Source of the DNA: Granulicella sp. S190
GTDB lineage: Bacteria; Acidobacteriota; Terriglobia; Terriglobales; Acidobacteriaceae
NCBI RefSeq assembly: GCF_009766095.1
Contig: NZ_LMUD01000002.1
Span: 469,120 to 533,119 of the forward strand
DNA length: 64,000 nucleotides
Direction of reading: 5' to 3'
The notes under the pieces are model-generated. The model had not been told where the DNA came from. It worked only from the letters and a program-made list of their open reading frames with translations, and made no database searches. The position numbers and the translations under genes are program-made. Of this stretch, positions 18,858 through 27,764 are shown one piece after another. Position 1 is the first letter of the stretch. The number at the start of each line of letters is the position of its first letter.

Positions 18858-21800
18858 ATGCGTTTCCCTCGTTCTCTCTCATTGCCGAAGCCGTGGGCCT
18901 CCGCCTTCGCAAACACTGTCGCTGGCCAGTCTACTGACCTCTCACCCCGCCACATCGTCTGCTATCTGGTTGCTGTTCTCGTTCTTTTGATTCCAGCCAC
19001 CGTCGTAGCGCAACAGTCCAGCGCGATCAATGGCGCGGTCACAGATCCAAGCGGAGCAGCGATCCAAAATGCCAAGGTAACGCTCGCCAACACGGCGCAG
19101 GGAACGAGCCTCACCGCGATCACCAACACTGCAGGGGAGTACTCTCTTCCCGGCCTCGAAGCAGGAACCTACAACCTTGAAATCACTGCGACAGGGTTCC
19201 AGAAGTTCGCAGCAACTGGCATTATCGTGCGCGTCTCCCGCAAGGAGAGAGTGGACGCACAACTCACAGTCGGCAGCACCACCACCGAAGTTCAGGTAAG
19301 CGGCAGCGACCTCGGCGTCGTACAGACAGAGTCGCCTGAAGTCTCATTCACCATCACCGGAAAGCAGATCACGCAGCTGGTTCTGAACGGCCGTAACTTC
19401 AGCCAGCTCGTCACGCTCTCTCCCGGTGTCGTCAACCAAACCGGACAGGACGAAGGCGAGACGGGTGTCGCGGGTAGCGTCGAATACAGCATGAACGGCG
19501 GTCGCCCGCAGTACAACAACTGGGAGCTCGACGGCGCGAGCATCATGGACAACGGCAGCAACACCACCCTCAACGTCTATCCCAACGTTGACGCCATCGC
19601 CGAGACTCAGGTACTCACCTCTAACTACGGCGCGCAATACGGACGCAACGCATCCGGCACCGTGCAGGCGCAGACGAAGTCCGGAACCGACCGTCTTCAT
19701 GGCGATGTGTTCGAGTTTCTTCGTAACGATGCCTTCAACGCAAGAAACTACTTCGCGCAGTCCGTCCCTACCTACAAAAAACATGACTACGGCTTCACCA
19801 TCGGCGGCCCCGTTTACATCCCCAACTTCTACACTCCCGCGGTGCGCAAGACCTTCTTCTTCTACTCGCAGGAGTTTCGTCACGAAAACGTACCGGGCAC
19901 TTACTTCAACCAACAGGTCCCTTCCGACGCCGAACGGACGGGAAATTTTTCTGATCTTTGTCCCGCCGCCGGCAGTGCTGTAGACACGGCAGACTTCCCT
20001 GACTGTCCAGTCAATCAGGCCACTGCTTCGTACTTCGCGAACAATCAAGTCCCAGTCGATCCCAACGGTCAAGCTCTACTCGTCCTCATCCCCGCGGCGA
20101 ATACAGGCTCCGGAACCTCATCCTTCTACGTAGCCTCTCCGTCGCAACTGACGACCAACCGCGAGGAGCTCTTCCGCATCGATCAGGTCGTCAGCGAAAA
20201 ACTACGCGGCTTCTATCGCTTCATCTACGATTCGTGGTCGACCGTCAGCACCCCTCCCACCTTCCAATCCGGCTCTTTCCCCACCGTTCAAAACAGCTTT
20301 GCCGGTCCCGGCATCGACATGGTGGCCAGCCTCACTTACGCCGCTTCTCCATCGCTGGTCAACGAGTTTGTGGCCGACTACACCACCGACCACATCACTC
20401 TCACCAACACCACGAAGAACATCGACCGTAGCAGCTTCGGTGGAAACGGATTCTTCGACAATGGCTACGGCAACGTTCTGCCGTCCATCGCCGTCACGGG
20501 AAATGCTGCCTACGGTGGCGGATTCAACGTCAGCACCGGATACTTCCCCTGGCAGAACTCGAACCCGACCTACAGCTATCGTGACGATCTCACCAAGACA
20601 CTGAAGCGGCACACTCTCATCTTCGGTGCCAGCATGATTGCGGCGCAGAAGAACGAACCCTCAACAGGCAACAACCAGGGAACCTTCAACTTCAGCAACT
20701 CTTCGGCCGTCACAACCGGCAACGCCTTCGCAGATCTGCTCACGGGACAAGTCGCAAAGTTCTCACAGACCTCCGCCCAGCCCAAGTACTACAACCGGTA
20801 CAAGATCGTAGAGCCTTACATTCAGGACAACTGGCGCATCACGCAGAAGCTGACTCTCAACATGGGCCTTCGCCTCAGCCTCTTCGGCACCTATCACGAC
20901 ATCAGCAACCAGTCCGGCAACTTTGAACCAGGCACGTGGCAGGCCTCTGCCGCGCCCACCATCGACGTAGATGGATCCATCACAGGACAGCAAGGAGCCC
21001 TGGTCCCAGGATCAGGAAATATCTTCAACGGCGTTGTCTCCTGTGGTCTCAACGGCGTCTACGCCGGTTGCATGACAGGCCATCTCTTCAATCCCGCCCC
21101 TCGTCTCGGCTTCGCGTATGACGTCTTCGGTAATGGAAAACTCTCAGTCCGCGGCGGCTATGGCATCTACTTCGAACACACGAATGGAAACGAGAGCAAC
21201 TCCGAAGCGTTGGAAGGCTCAGCACCCGTCGTGCAGACCCCGAGTAAGTACAACTTCACCGGCTACGACAACGCAGGTGGTACCCAATTGGAGTTCCCAC
21301 TTCAGGTATTCGCAATACCAACGCATGCAGTCTGGCCTTATGTGCAGCAATATAATCTTGCCGTTCAGGGCGAGCTCCCAAGCCACACCGTCTTGCAGGT
21401 TGCATACGTTGGCAGCGTCGGCAGGCATCTCCCGACCTGGTACGACCTCAACCAACTCAGACCGCTTACCTCGACACAGAACCCATACGGCCCGGGCCAG
21501 TCGATATCAGCGAATGACTGTAGCACGAGCACTGTGAATGGACAGGCGGTTACGGGAGATGTTCTAAACCGTCTTAGCGTCGCCTGCGGCAACTCCGCCG
21601 ATCCATTCAGGCCATTCATCGGTCTCGATGGAATCAACAACGCCACCAACGTCGCCACCTCACACTACGACGCATTGCAGATCGGGCTCAGCCGCTACTT
21701 CGGCGGCCTGAATGGTAGCGCGGCCTACACCTACGGTCACTCGATCGACGATGGTTCAAGCGGCGGCTATGGCTCCACTGAAGTCGTCAATAGTTACAAT

Positions 21801-22424
21801 CTCAGACAGAGCAAAGCGAGTTCGGTCTTCGATGAGCGTCATATCTTCGAGGGCAGCCTCGTATACGATCTCCCCATCTTCATCAAGCCGGGTCTTATGC
21901 ACTCGCTCCTCGGCGGATGGCAGATCTCTGACCTGACCACCTTTCAAACCGGCACGCCCTTCAGCGTGATCAACTTGATCAACGCCGACAATGCCGGAAC
22001 CGGAAATTCTTTTGCAACCTCGCAGGGCAATTCGGTGCAGTCATATCCAGATATCGTTGGAAATATCCACGGTAAAGTCGATATCAGGCATCCCGCCGGA
22101 CAGCAGGGGCCAAGGCTTTACAGTGTCGATGCCTTCACTGCGCCGCAGGGACTTACCTACGGCAACGCCGGAAGAAACGTGCTCAATCTTCCCTCTCGCA
22201 CGAACTTCGATATGGGCGTCTTCAAAAACTTTGCCGTACGCGAAGGGATGCACTTCGAGTTCCGCACCGAGGCATTCAACGTCTTCAACCACACCCAATG
22301 GAGCACGATCAACTCCACCGCCGACTGCTACGGCTCCTCTGCTTGTTCCGCCGATGGCTTCCTGACCGCGACTGCAGCGCACAACGCGCGTATTCTGCAA
22401 CTGGCAGGAAAGTTCGTCTTCTAA
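18858..22424 (+). CDS. TonB-dependent receptor, Oar-like, with N-terminal carboxypeptidase-regulatory domain
   Basis: This is an outer-membrane receptor of 1188 residues. The signal sequence lies unusually far in (hydrophobic core about residues 33-50, cleavage near V-V-A-Q-Q). A CarboxypepD_reg-like beta-sandwich follows at residues 55-140 (G-A-V-T-D-P-S-G-A-A-I, then Y-S-L-P-G-L-E-A-G-T-Y). The plug carries L-V-L-N-G-R-N-F-S-Q-L, and the barrel runs to a terminal F-V-F. It starts a plus-strand pair with the GH20 gene and is controlled by a promoter holding a LacI-type operator. Chitin or chitosan oligosaccharides are therefore the probable ligand. No SusD-like lipoprotein gene is nearby, as is usual for acidobacterial receptors of this class. 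Confidence 0.92.
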   Translation: MRFPRSLSLPKPWASAFANTVAGQSTDLSPRHIVCYLVAVLVLLIPATVVAQQSSAINGAVTDPSGAAIQNAKVTLANTAQGTSLTAITNTAGEYSLPGLEAGTYNLEITATGFQKFAATGIIVRVSRKERVDAQLTVGSTTTEVQVSGSDLGVVQTESPEVSFTITGKQITQLVLNGRNFSQLVTLSPGVVNQTGQDEGETGVAGSVEYSMNGGRPQYNNWELDGASIMDNGSNTTLNVYPNVDAIAETQVLTSNYGAQYGRNASGTVQAQTKSGTDRLHGDVFEFLRNDAFNARNYFAQSVPTYKKHDYGFTIGGPVYIPNFYTPAVRKTFFFYSQEFRHENVPGTYFNQQVPSDAERTGNFSDLCPAAGSAVDTADFPDCPVNQATASYFANNQVPVDPNGQALLVLIPAANTGSGTSSFYVASPSQLTTNREELFRIDQVVSEKLRGFYRFIYDSWSTVSTPPTFQSGSFPTVQNSFAGPGIDMVASLTYAASPSLVNEFVADYTTDHITLTNTTKNIDRSSFGGNGFFDNGYGNVLPSIAVTGNAAYGGGFNVSTGYFPWQNSNPTYSYRDDLTKTLKRHTLIFGASMIAAQKNEPSTGNNQGTFNFSNSSAVTTGNAFADLLTGQVAKFSQTSAQPKYYNRYKIVEPYIQDNWRITQKLTLNMGLRLSLFGTYHDISNQSGNFEPGTWQASAAPTIDVDGSITGQQGALVPGSGNIFNGVVSCGLNGVYAGCMTGHLFNPAPRLGFAYDVFGNGKLSVRGGYGIYFEHTNGNESNSEALEGSAPVVQTPSKYNFTGYDNAGGTQLEFPLQVFAIPTHAVWPYVQQYNLAVQGELPSHTVLQVAYVGSVGRHLPTWYDLNQLRPLTSTQNPYGPGQSISANDCSTSTVNGQAVTGDVLNRLSVACGNSADPFRPFIGLDGINNATNVATSHYDALQIGLSRYFGGLNGSAAYTYGHSIDDGSSGGYGSTEVVNSYNLRQSKASSVFDERHIFEGSLVYDLPIFIKPGLMHSLLGGWQISDLTTFQTGTPFSVINLINADNAGTGNSFATSQGNSVQSYPDIVGNIHGKVDIRHPAGQQGPRLYSVDAFTAPQGLTYGNAGRNVLNLPSRTNFDMGVFKNFAVREGMHFEFRTEAFNVFNHTQWSTINSTADCYGSSACSADGFLTATAAHNARILQLAGKFVF

Positions 22425-22494
22425 CCCGTACGGTGTCTTGGAAAGCAGCCGCCGAACGACATCAGAGTAATCCCGTTATTGGAGGCGATTCAGA

Positions 22495-24528
22495 ATGCCG
22501 TCTGTCCGCACATTGCCCGCTGTCTTCACCTTTGCTCTGCTCTTTGCAAACGTACTTCTACCGGCCCAGACTCCGCTAGACATCATGCCGCTCCCGGCCC
22601 ACGCAATCGTCGGGACAGGCAGCCTGACCCTCGACGGTAGTTTTCAGATTGCAATCGAGGGCTACACGGAGCCGCGTCTCGAACGTGCGCGGGATCGCTT
22701 TCTCACGAACCTCAACAGCAAGACCGGTATTCCGTTTCGACTCGCTCCAGCAGGGCGACCAACACTCATCATAAAAACCGGCGGCCCATCAAAGCCGGTC
22801 CAGCAACTCGGGGAAGACGAGTCCTACCATCTTGAGATTTCAACTTCTCAGGCAATCCTCACTGCGCCAACCCCGCTTGGCACCCTGCACGGCCTGCAGA
22901 CCTTTCTTCAACTGGTAAAGCCAAAGCCGCAGGGCTTTGCTGTTGTCTCGGCTACCATCGACGACACTCCTCGATTCCCCTGGCGGGGGCTCATGATCGA
23001 CGTAGGCCGTCACTTCATGCCACTCGGCGTCATCCGTCAAACCCTCGATGGAATGGAGGCTGTGAAGTTGAATGTCTTTCACTGGCATCTCTCGGAAGAC
23101 CAGGGCTTTCGCGTTGAAAGCAAGCTTTACCCGTTTCTGCAGCAGAAGGGATCAGACGGAAACTACTACACGCAGGACCAGGTTCGGGACATCATCGCCT
23201 ACGCACGCGACCGCGGCATCCGGGTCATTCCGGAGTTCGACATGCCGGGCCACGCCACGTCGTGGTTCGTCGGCTACCCTAACCTCGCCAGCGGCAAAGG
23301 GCCATACTCCATCGAACGGAAGTGGGGTGTATTCGACCCTGCGATGGATCCGACCCGCGAAAGCACCTACGAGTTCCTTGATCGCCTTTTAGGAGAGATG
23401 ACGGCGCTCTTTCCCGATCCCTACTTCCATATCGGCGGCGACGAGTGTAACGGAAAAGAGTGGGACGCGAACCCACGCATCCAGCAGTACATGCACCAGC
23501 ACGGCCTCAAGGATGACGCAGCCCTGCAAGCCTACTTTACAGGCCGCGTTCAACGACTGGTGACGAAACGCGGCAAGGTCACCGTTGGCTGGGATGAAGT
23601 GCTGCAGCCTGACACTCCGAAGGACGTTGTCATTCAATCATGGAGAGGCGCGGACTCACTCGCGCAAGCAGCACAGCGCGGTAACCGCGGCATCCTCTCC
23701 GCCGGTTATTACATTGACCTCAATCAACCCGCATCCCAGCACTACGCCGTCGACCCGCTCGCCGATGCTGCTGCAAAACTGACCCCTGAGCAGCAAAGCA
23801 ATATCCTCGGCGGAGAGGCGACCATGTGGTCGGAGTACGTCACGCCCGAAAGTATCGGTGGCCGCATCTGGCCACGCACCGCAGCTATCGCGGAGCGGCT
23901 ATGGTCTCCAAAGCAAGTAGCTGATGTCGACTCGATGTATCGAAGGCTGGCAATTGTCTCGAACGATCTCGAATACAGCGGTCAGACCTATGAAGCGATG
24001 AGAGAACAGATGCTGCGCCGCATGGTCGAAACTCCTGAGATCACCCCACTGAAGGTTCTCGCAAGTGTCGTCGAGCCGCCCAAGGAATACGCGCGCGAGT
24101 CGTTGGCCAGCTACGACAGCTTCACTCCACTCAATAAGATGGTCGACGCAGTGCCCGCCGAAAGTGATCGCGCTCGAGAGTTCCATCATCTGGCCCAGGC
24201 GATTGCAGAAGGAAAGGCTACCTCGGAGCAGTGGCAACAGGCTCGCGAGTGGCTCATCCTCTGGCGTGACAATGATGCAACGCTGCAACAGGTCTTGCCA
24301 CTGTCTTCAATCACCTCAGAGCTGGAGCCGGTCTCACACTCCCTCTCCCTGACTGCAACCATTGGCCTGTCGAGCCTGGACTCTCTTCAGACTCACAAAC
24401 CAGTAAGCGCCTCCGTCCGGCAGGAACAACTCACCTTCTTGAAATCTGCGGAGGCTCCGCAAGCCGTTCTTCTGGACATGGTCGTGCCATCGGTCGAACT
24501 GCTGTTACAGGCAACGAAGACCGAATGA
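22495..24528 (+). CDS. Beta-N-acetylhexosaminidase, glycoside hydrolase family 20
   Basis: The enzyme should release terminal GlcNAc (or GalNAc) from oligosaccharides by substrate-assisted catalysis. A signal peptide (residues 1-24, ending L-P-A-Q) precedes the GH20b domain (about 27-155) and the catalytic barrel (about 160-480). Motifs seen are N-V-F-H-W-H-L-S-E-D-Q-G-F and the catalytic pair Asp316-Glu317 in H-I-G-G-D-E-C. The last 190 residues form a helical or beta tail without a recognised motif. GGAGG lies about 10 bases before the ATG. It follows the receptor gene by 70 bases, probably as one operon, and complements the GH2 glucosaminidase: one enzyme removes acetylated units, the other deacetylated ones. 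Confidence 0.92.
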   Translation: MPSVRTLPAVFTFALLFANVLLPAQTPLDIMPLPAHAIVGTGSLTLDGSFQIAIEGYTEPRLERARDRFLTNLNSKTGIPFRLAPAGRPTLIIKTGGPSKPVQQLGEDESYHLEISTSQAILTAPTPLGTLHGLQTFLQLVKPKPQGFAVVSATIDDTPRFPWRGLMIDVGRHFMPLGVIRQTLDGMEAVKLNVFHWHLSEDQGFRVESKLYPFLQQKGSDGNYYTQDQVRDIIAYARDRGIRVIPEFDMPGHATSWFVGYPNLASGKGPYSIERKWGVFDPAMDPTRESTYEFLDRLLGEMTALFPDPYFHIGGDECNGKEWDANPRIQQYMHQHGLKDDAALQAYFTGRVQRLVTKRGKVTVGWDEVLQPDTPKDVVIQSWRGADSLAQAAQRGNRGILSAGYYIDLNQPASQHYAVDPLADAAAKLTPEQQSNILGGEATMWSEYVTPESIGGRIWPRTAAIAERLWSPKQVADVDSMYRRLAIVSNDLEYSGQTYEAMREQMLRRMVETPEITPLKVLASVVEPPKEYARESLASYDSFTPLNKMVDAVPAESDRAREFHHLAQAIAEGKATSEQWQQAREWLILWRDNDATLQQVLPLSSITSELEPVSHSLSLTATIGLSSLDSLQTHKPVSASVRQEQLTFLKSAEAPQAVLLDMVVPSVELLLQATKTE

Positions 24529-24570
24529 CACGCGCCGTAAAATAAATCCAGAAACGGTGGCGTATCTTTC

Positions 24571-24710
24571 ACACCTCAAAAATGCGTTGTCAACGCACCA
24601 TCTTTACCACGCATTCCACCACGTTCACACCAGCAAAAAACCACGTCCAAACACTCGTTTTTCGCAAAATCCCCTGCAAAAAACCACAAACGCCTTCGCA
24701 AAAAAAAGTA
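24571..24710 (-). repeat. Dispersed repeat family A, copy 1 (inverted)
   Basis: Read on the minus strand this resembles copies 2 and 3 at 25561 and 28853. All share the 19-base core AACGTGGTGGAATGCGTGG (here the complement of 24607-24625). All also carry an upstream T-T-T-T-G-C-G-A-A-A-A block and a G-T-G-G-T-T-T-T-T-T-G block. It fills the gap after the GH20 gene. Any peptide read from it is low-complexity His/Thr/Lys and probably not real. Confidence 0.75.
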
Positions 24711-24741
24711 TGACGCAAGTTTCAGCGTCACAGAAAACGAA

Positions 24742-24921
24742 TTACTCGTTAGCGATGATCTCGCGGAGTTCGGCGATGTGCTGCTTGAGTTTAGAGATCC
24801 TGCTGGGCCACGCGCCTTCAATAGGATCGGGATAGGGCTCTCCCGCAGCGTATCTCTTCTCGGCTTCGGCAAGTCCCATGGTCAAGTGGTCCAGTCGCTC
24901 CTGGAGGGTAGGGCCATTCAT
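24742..24921 (-). CDS. Small hypothetical helical protein
   Basis: This 59-residue protein is predicted to be two amphipathic helices (L-Q-E-R-L-D-H-L-T-M-G-L-A-E-A-E-K-R and R-I-S-K-L-K-Q-H-I-A-E-L-R-E-I-I) around a Pro/Gly-rich turn with E-P-Y-P-D-P. It has no signal peptide and no cysteine. ATG 24921 is chosen; GTG 24945 adds eight residues. Its composition looks like real coding sequence, unlike the repeats on both sides. The function is not recognised. Confidence 0.55.
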   Translation of the reverse strand: MNGPTLQERLDHLTMGLAEAEKRYAAGEPYPDPIEGAWPSRISKLKQHIAELREIIANE

Positions 24922-24967
24922 GATCAAAAGCCTATCACTATGCACGGCGGCCTGAAAGAGGATGCTC

Positions 24968-25495
24968 TTATCTTGAAATTATGAAGGATTTGAGGTGGGT
25001 GCCGTCGTAGTAGAACTGACTGGCTGGGCCCGCAAGCTTCTCATAAATAAAGGACTCGCGGGAGATGGAAGCTTTGGTACCGTCGATGCCCATGTAGTGG
25101 CCGGGATGAATCTTCCAGACGACCATTGGAGAGGTGATTTGCGTGGGTGGAACGACTATTTCGCTGGCCGGCGCGTCTTTTCTGAGGTAGACGAGGGTTA
25201 GCTTTTCGGTGAGGTTTTGATCTGTGCCGTTTCGTTGGATAAGTGCCACTAAATAGGAGGGTTTGCCTTTGGGGTAGAAGTCGCCGGAGGTGATTCCGGG
25301 GCACTCGCCGGGGTGCTTTACCTTCCAGGATTGAAGGTCGGCGGCTGGTAAGTCGTTTGGTTGGAGGATGTTCCAGTTGTCTTGTTCTACGGTGGAGCGG
25401 AGGGATTGGGGTAGGTTGCTAAAGCATTCCTGGGCATGACTTAGTGACGGGAGGGAGAGGGTTAGTGCGAGGAGGGTCCCTTTGGTAAGGCTCAT
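24968..25495 (-). CDS. Hypothetical exported protein
   Basis: The 175-residue product has a clear signal peptide (M-S-L-T-K-G-T-L-L-A-L-T-L-S-L-P-S-L-S-H-A-Q) and a small mixed alpha/beta domain. Two cysteines (C-F-S near residue 24 and C-P-G near 64) could form a disulfide in the periplasm. No catalytic motif is recognised. It and the small gene downstream are enclosed by inverted copies 1 and 2 of repeat family A. Confidence 0.7.
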   Translation of the reverse strand: MSLTKGTLLALTLSLPSLSHAQECFSNLPQSLRSTVEQDNWNILQPNDLPAADLQSWKVKHPGECPGITSGDFYPKGKPSYLVALIQRNGTDQNLTEKLTLVYLRKDAPASEIVVPPTQITSPMVVWKIHPGHYMGIDGTKASISRESFIYEKLAGPASQFYYDGTHLKSFIISR

Positions 25496-25560
25496 AGGAC
25501 TAGCTTTACCTCTCGCGGGTGGTTTAGCGATACGACGTTTAGGGGATTATTTATTTGATG

Positions 25561-25720
25561 GTGAAGGTGGTGTTTTTGCTGGGGATTTTGCGAAAAGTGC
25601 GTGTTTCGACATGGTTTTTTGCTGGTGGGAACGTGGTGGAATGCGTGGCTGACGTGGTGTTTAGGCAGCGCTTATTTTGGAGCTAAAAATGTGCCACGTT
25701 TTGACTATTTATTTTTGACG
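25561..25720 (+). repeat. Dispersed repeat family A, copy 2
   Basis: It contains the family core at 25630-25648, preceded by T-T-T-T-G-C-G-A-A-A-A and G-G-T-T-T-T-T-T-G-C-T-G-G-T-G, and ends with T-T-A-T-T-T-T-T-G-A as does copy 3. It is inverted relative to copy 1. A truncated SnoaL-like reading frame begins immediately after it. Confidence 0.78.
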
Positions 25721-25725
25721 CCTTC

Positions 25726-25941
25726 TTGTTTCGGGAGATGAGGGACGGCGGGGCGGAAGTTGAGGACGTTAGCCGAAGAGGCTGGACGGTTACGTCCCCC
25801 GATCTAGACGACAAGGCGAAGATGTACCCGTGGACCTACTTTCAACTCCTGCGCGTCCACGATGGCAAGATAGTGGAGCATTGGGATCAGGAGAGGAATG
25901 GGTACACCTGTTCGACTGTCACGCTCTTACGAGGGTTGTGA
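25726..25941 (+). pseudogene. Remnant of a SnoaL-like (NTF2-fold) protein
   Basis: The 71 residues end in a segment matching the C-terminal strand pair of SnoaL-like proteins (F-Q-L-L-R-V-H-D-G-K-I-V-E-H-W-D-Q). The N-terminal half of the normal 120-150 residue domain is missing. The frame starts next to the end of repeat copy A2 and has no ribosome-binding site. It is most simply the 3' fragment of a gene whose 5' part was lost when the repeat or its flank rearranged. The assignment rests on the one short motif. Confidence 0.45.
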
Positions 25942-25995
25942 GGTCGATCCACATTGGCGGAGGCGCACGGAGGGTTTTTACGGAAGAGGGAAGAT

Positions 25996-26105
25996 GGTTC
26001 GCGCCTTCGCGCGAATGCCCACATCTCAAAATCGAGATATGGGGCACCCAGTAGCTAGATGGGGCCACCCGCAGGTAGAGAGAGGTTCGTGCTTTCGCAC
26101 GCGAT
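25996..26105 (+). repeat. Hairpin repeat family B, copy 1 plus a partial copy
   Basis: The full copy (25996-26050) has hairpin 1, TTCGCGC-CTTC-GCGCGAA, and hairpin 2, an A-T-C-T-C / G-A-G-A-T stem inside the frame C-C-C-A ... T-G-G-G-G-C-A-C-C-C. A partial copy follows, with G-G-G-C-C-A-C-C-C at 26061 and TTCGTGC-TTTC-GCACG at 26085. It lies downstream of the YXWGXW-type gene. Confidence 0.75.
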
Positions 26106-26138
26106 TTTGTATCGATGGGAAGTGGAAGGCTGCCCGAG

Positions 26139-27260
26139 CTATCTTGGACGTGCTTCCGCATGGGGTTGCGGCTGCCGTTGTTGTAGTTGCTGTTGCTGCT
26201 GGGTATGGCGTTGTTCCATCTGCTGAGTCTGCTGCTGGTGTTGCTGTTCGACCTGCTGTTTTCTCGCATCGCTCGCGTTCTTTTGTGCGAGCTGTTGATG
26301 TTGTGCTTCCTGCTTTTGCTGAAGCTGCTGGTGTTCCTGGTTCTGCTTTGCGATCAGCTTAGCCTGCTGTTGCTGATACTTTTGATCGAGTTTGGCATTG
26401 CCTGTATTGGGTGGTGCAGGTGCCTGGTGGGGTTGTAGCTCGCTCGCGTGCGCTGGATTCACGGAACGAGAGTCGGGGGTTGCGGGCCGAGCTTCTGCGT
26501 TAGGACGGTTGGCTGGCGGGTGATAGGGGGCGCCGGCTTCGTGAGCTGCGACGACTCCCTGTCCGCTGAACTGCGTGGGCCTGGCGGTCGCGGCGATGGG
26601 CGGCTTGCCCTGATTGACCGAGGCGCGAAGCTGCGGATTGGAGCGCGCGGTCTGGACGTGCTGCACCTGAGCCTGCACGGGTGGGATGTGCCGCTCCTGC
26701 GCTATCGCTTCCTGTTGTGAGGTAGCACGTGCCTCGATGCCGCCATTGCCGCCGTTGTAGCTGACGCGGTTGATGATGGTGGTGTTGTGAACGATGGTGG
26801 TGTTGTAGGTGTTGTGAATGTTTACGATGTTCACGTTATTGACGGTGCGGTTGTAGAAGAAGTGTCCGCCATCCCATCGGCCGCCCTCATAGCCGTCGCC
26901 GAAGTAGCCGAAGCCGTAGCTGATGCCTCCGTAGAAGCCAACGTGGGGACCCCAGTACCCGGTATGAAAGAGGTATGCTCCGTCGCCCCATCCCCAGTAG
27001 CCGGGGGTCCAGAGATAGCCGACCTCGGGGGCCTCGACCCAGGTGCCGGGTACCCAGTAGTAGTCGCCGTTGTCGTTGTCCCAGGCCCAGTAGCCGGGGG
27101 TCCAAATATATCCATCGCCGGGGCAGAGTGGCTGCTCGTAGACGGGGAGCGCTGGTGGCCCAAAGGAGACGGAGATGTCGACCTGCGCGAGTGCGGAAGA
27201 GGAGACGACCATCAAGAGAAGGGCTAGTAACAGATGCCGAATGGAAGGTTTCGTGCACAT
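26139..27260 (-). CDS. Exported YXWGXW-repeat protein with Gln-rich tail
   Basis: A signal peptide (I-R-H-L-L-L-A-L-L-L-M-V-V-S-S-S-A-L-A-Q) leads into repeats of the type G-Y-I-W-T-P-G-Y-W-A-W and G-Y-L-W-T-P-G-Y-W-G-W, the YXWGXW pattern of small envelope proteins. An Asn/Thr/Ile-rich segment (about residues 120-165) follows, then a Pro/Ala/Gln-rich region and a C-terminal coiled-coil-like tail of Gln, Lys and His. ATG 27260 is chosen: it starts the signal peptide and AGGAG lies 10 bases upstream. Much longer upstream starts run through repeat B2 and are unlikely. The location is probably the periplasm or outer membrane; the function of this family is not established. Confidence 0.85.
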   Translation of the reverse strand: MCTKPSIRHLLLALLLMVVSSSALAQVDISVSFGPPALPVYEQPLCPGDGYIWTPGYWAWDNDNGDYYWVPGTWVEAPEVGYLWTPGYWGWGDGAYLFHTGYWGPHVGFYGGISYGFGYFGDGYEGGRWDGGHFFYNRTVNNVNIVNIHNTYNTTIVHNTTIINRVSYNGGNGGIEARATSQQEAIAQERHIPPVQAQVQHVQTARSNPQLRASVNQGKPPIAATARPTQFSGQGVVAAHEAGAPYHPPANRPNAEARPATPDSRSVNPAHASELQPHQAPAPPNTGNAKLDQKYQQQQAKLIAKQNQEHQQLQQKQEAQHQQLAQKNASDARKQQVEQQHQQQTQQMEQRHTQQQQQLQQRQPQPHAEARPR

Positions 27261-27764
27261 GATGTTTGCTCCTGTGAGACTAGCGTTGCCTTTATGAACA
27301 GACGGATCGAGTTTTAGTTGTTGCTTCTTTTCGCTGGAATAGAAGTTGGAGGAGGGATGTGGTGCGGAGGTGGGCGGCGGATGGTTCCTCTGGGTACTCC
27401 TCAGCGGATTGCTATCTGGCCCGGGGAGGAGTTTAGCACGGTGGGGTGGGGTTCGCGCCTCGCACGAATGCCCACATCTCAAGATCGAGATACGGGCACC
27501 AAGGGCCAGAGGTGGCCATGCGCCTACTCGTAGTTCCCTTTGCTGTGCCCTTGACATCCTCCCGCACGCTTGATACGAAAGTATCGTCGATACCATTGTC
27601 CGATTGTTTTCCTCCCTCCCCTCTGGCTTAATTGCAATCGTTCCAGACGCACGTTAGACCGGGCCTGAAACTTTCTTTGTGAAGGAGAACGCATCATGCC
27701 TGAACTGATAGGGGAATCTGTGGGTCGGTCGTGGATTGGCGGGTGGGGCGGAGGTGATCGCAGC
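27261..27764. other. Intergenic region between divergent genes, with hairpin repeat
   Basis: The left part must hold the minus-strand promoter of the YXWGXW gene. Repeat B2 lies at 27450-27500. To its right a TTGACA at 27551 and the small inverted repeat GATAC-GAAA-GTATC (27572-27585) may belong to the promoter of the cytochrome gene. A second in-frame start (ATG 27696, with GGAGA upstream) lies here. No other gene is seen. Confidence 0.5.
27450..27500 (+). repeat. Hairpin repeat family B, copy 2
   Basis: It shows the order of copy 1: a G-G-T-T-C-G-C-G-C-C start, C-G-A-A-T-G-C-C-C-A, then an A-T-C-T-C / G-A-G-A-T stem and G-G-G-C-A-C-C. Hairpin 1 is damaged here: loop bases are missing and one pair is mismatched. 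Confidence 0.72.

Noticed and set aside
19344..20072. Minus-strand frame opposite the second Oar-like receptor
   Set aside because: It overlaps the conserved plug domain of the receptor and has no ribosome-binding site or recognisable motif.
24557..24835. Small His/Lys/Thr-rich protein on the plus strand
   Set aside because: Most of it is the complement of repeat A copy 1 and its composition is that of the repeat, so it is treated as a repeat and not a gene.
26187..26438. Leu-rich plus-strand frame that looks like a membrane protein
   Set aside because: It is the complement of the Gln-rich tail of the YXWGXW protein; Leu codons arise from antisense Gln codons.
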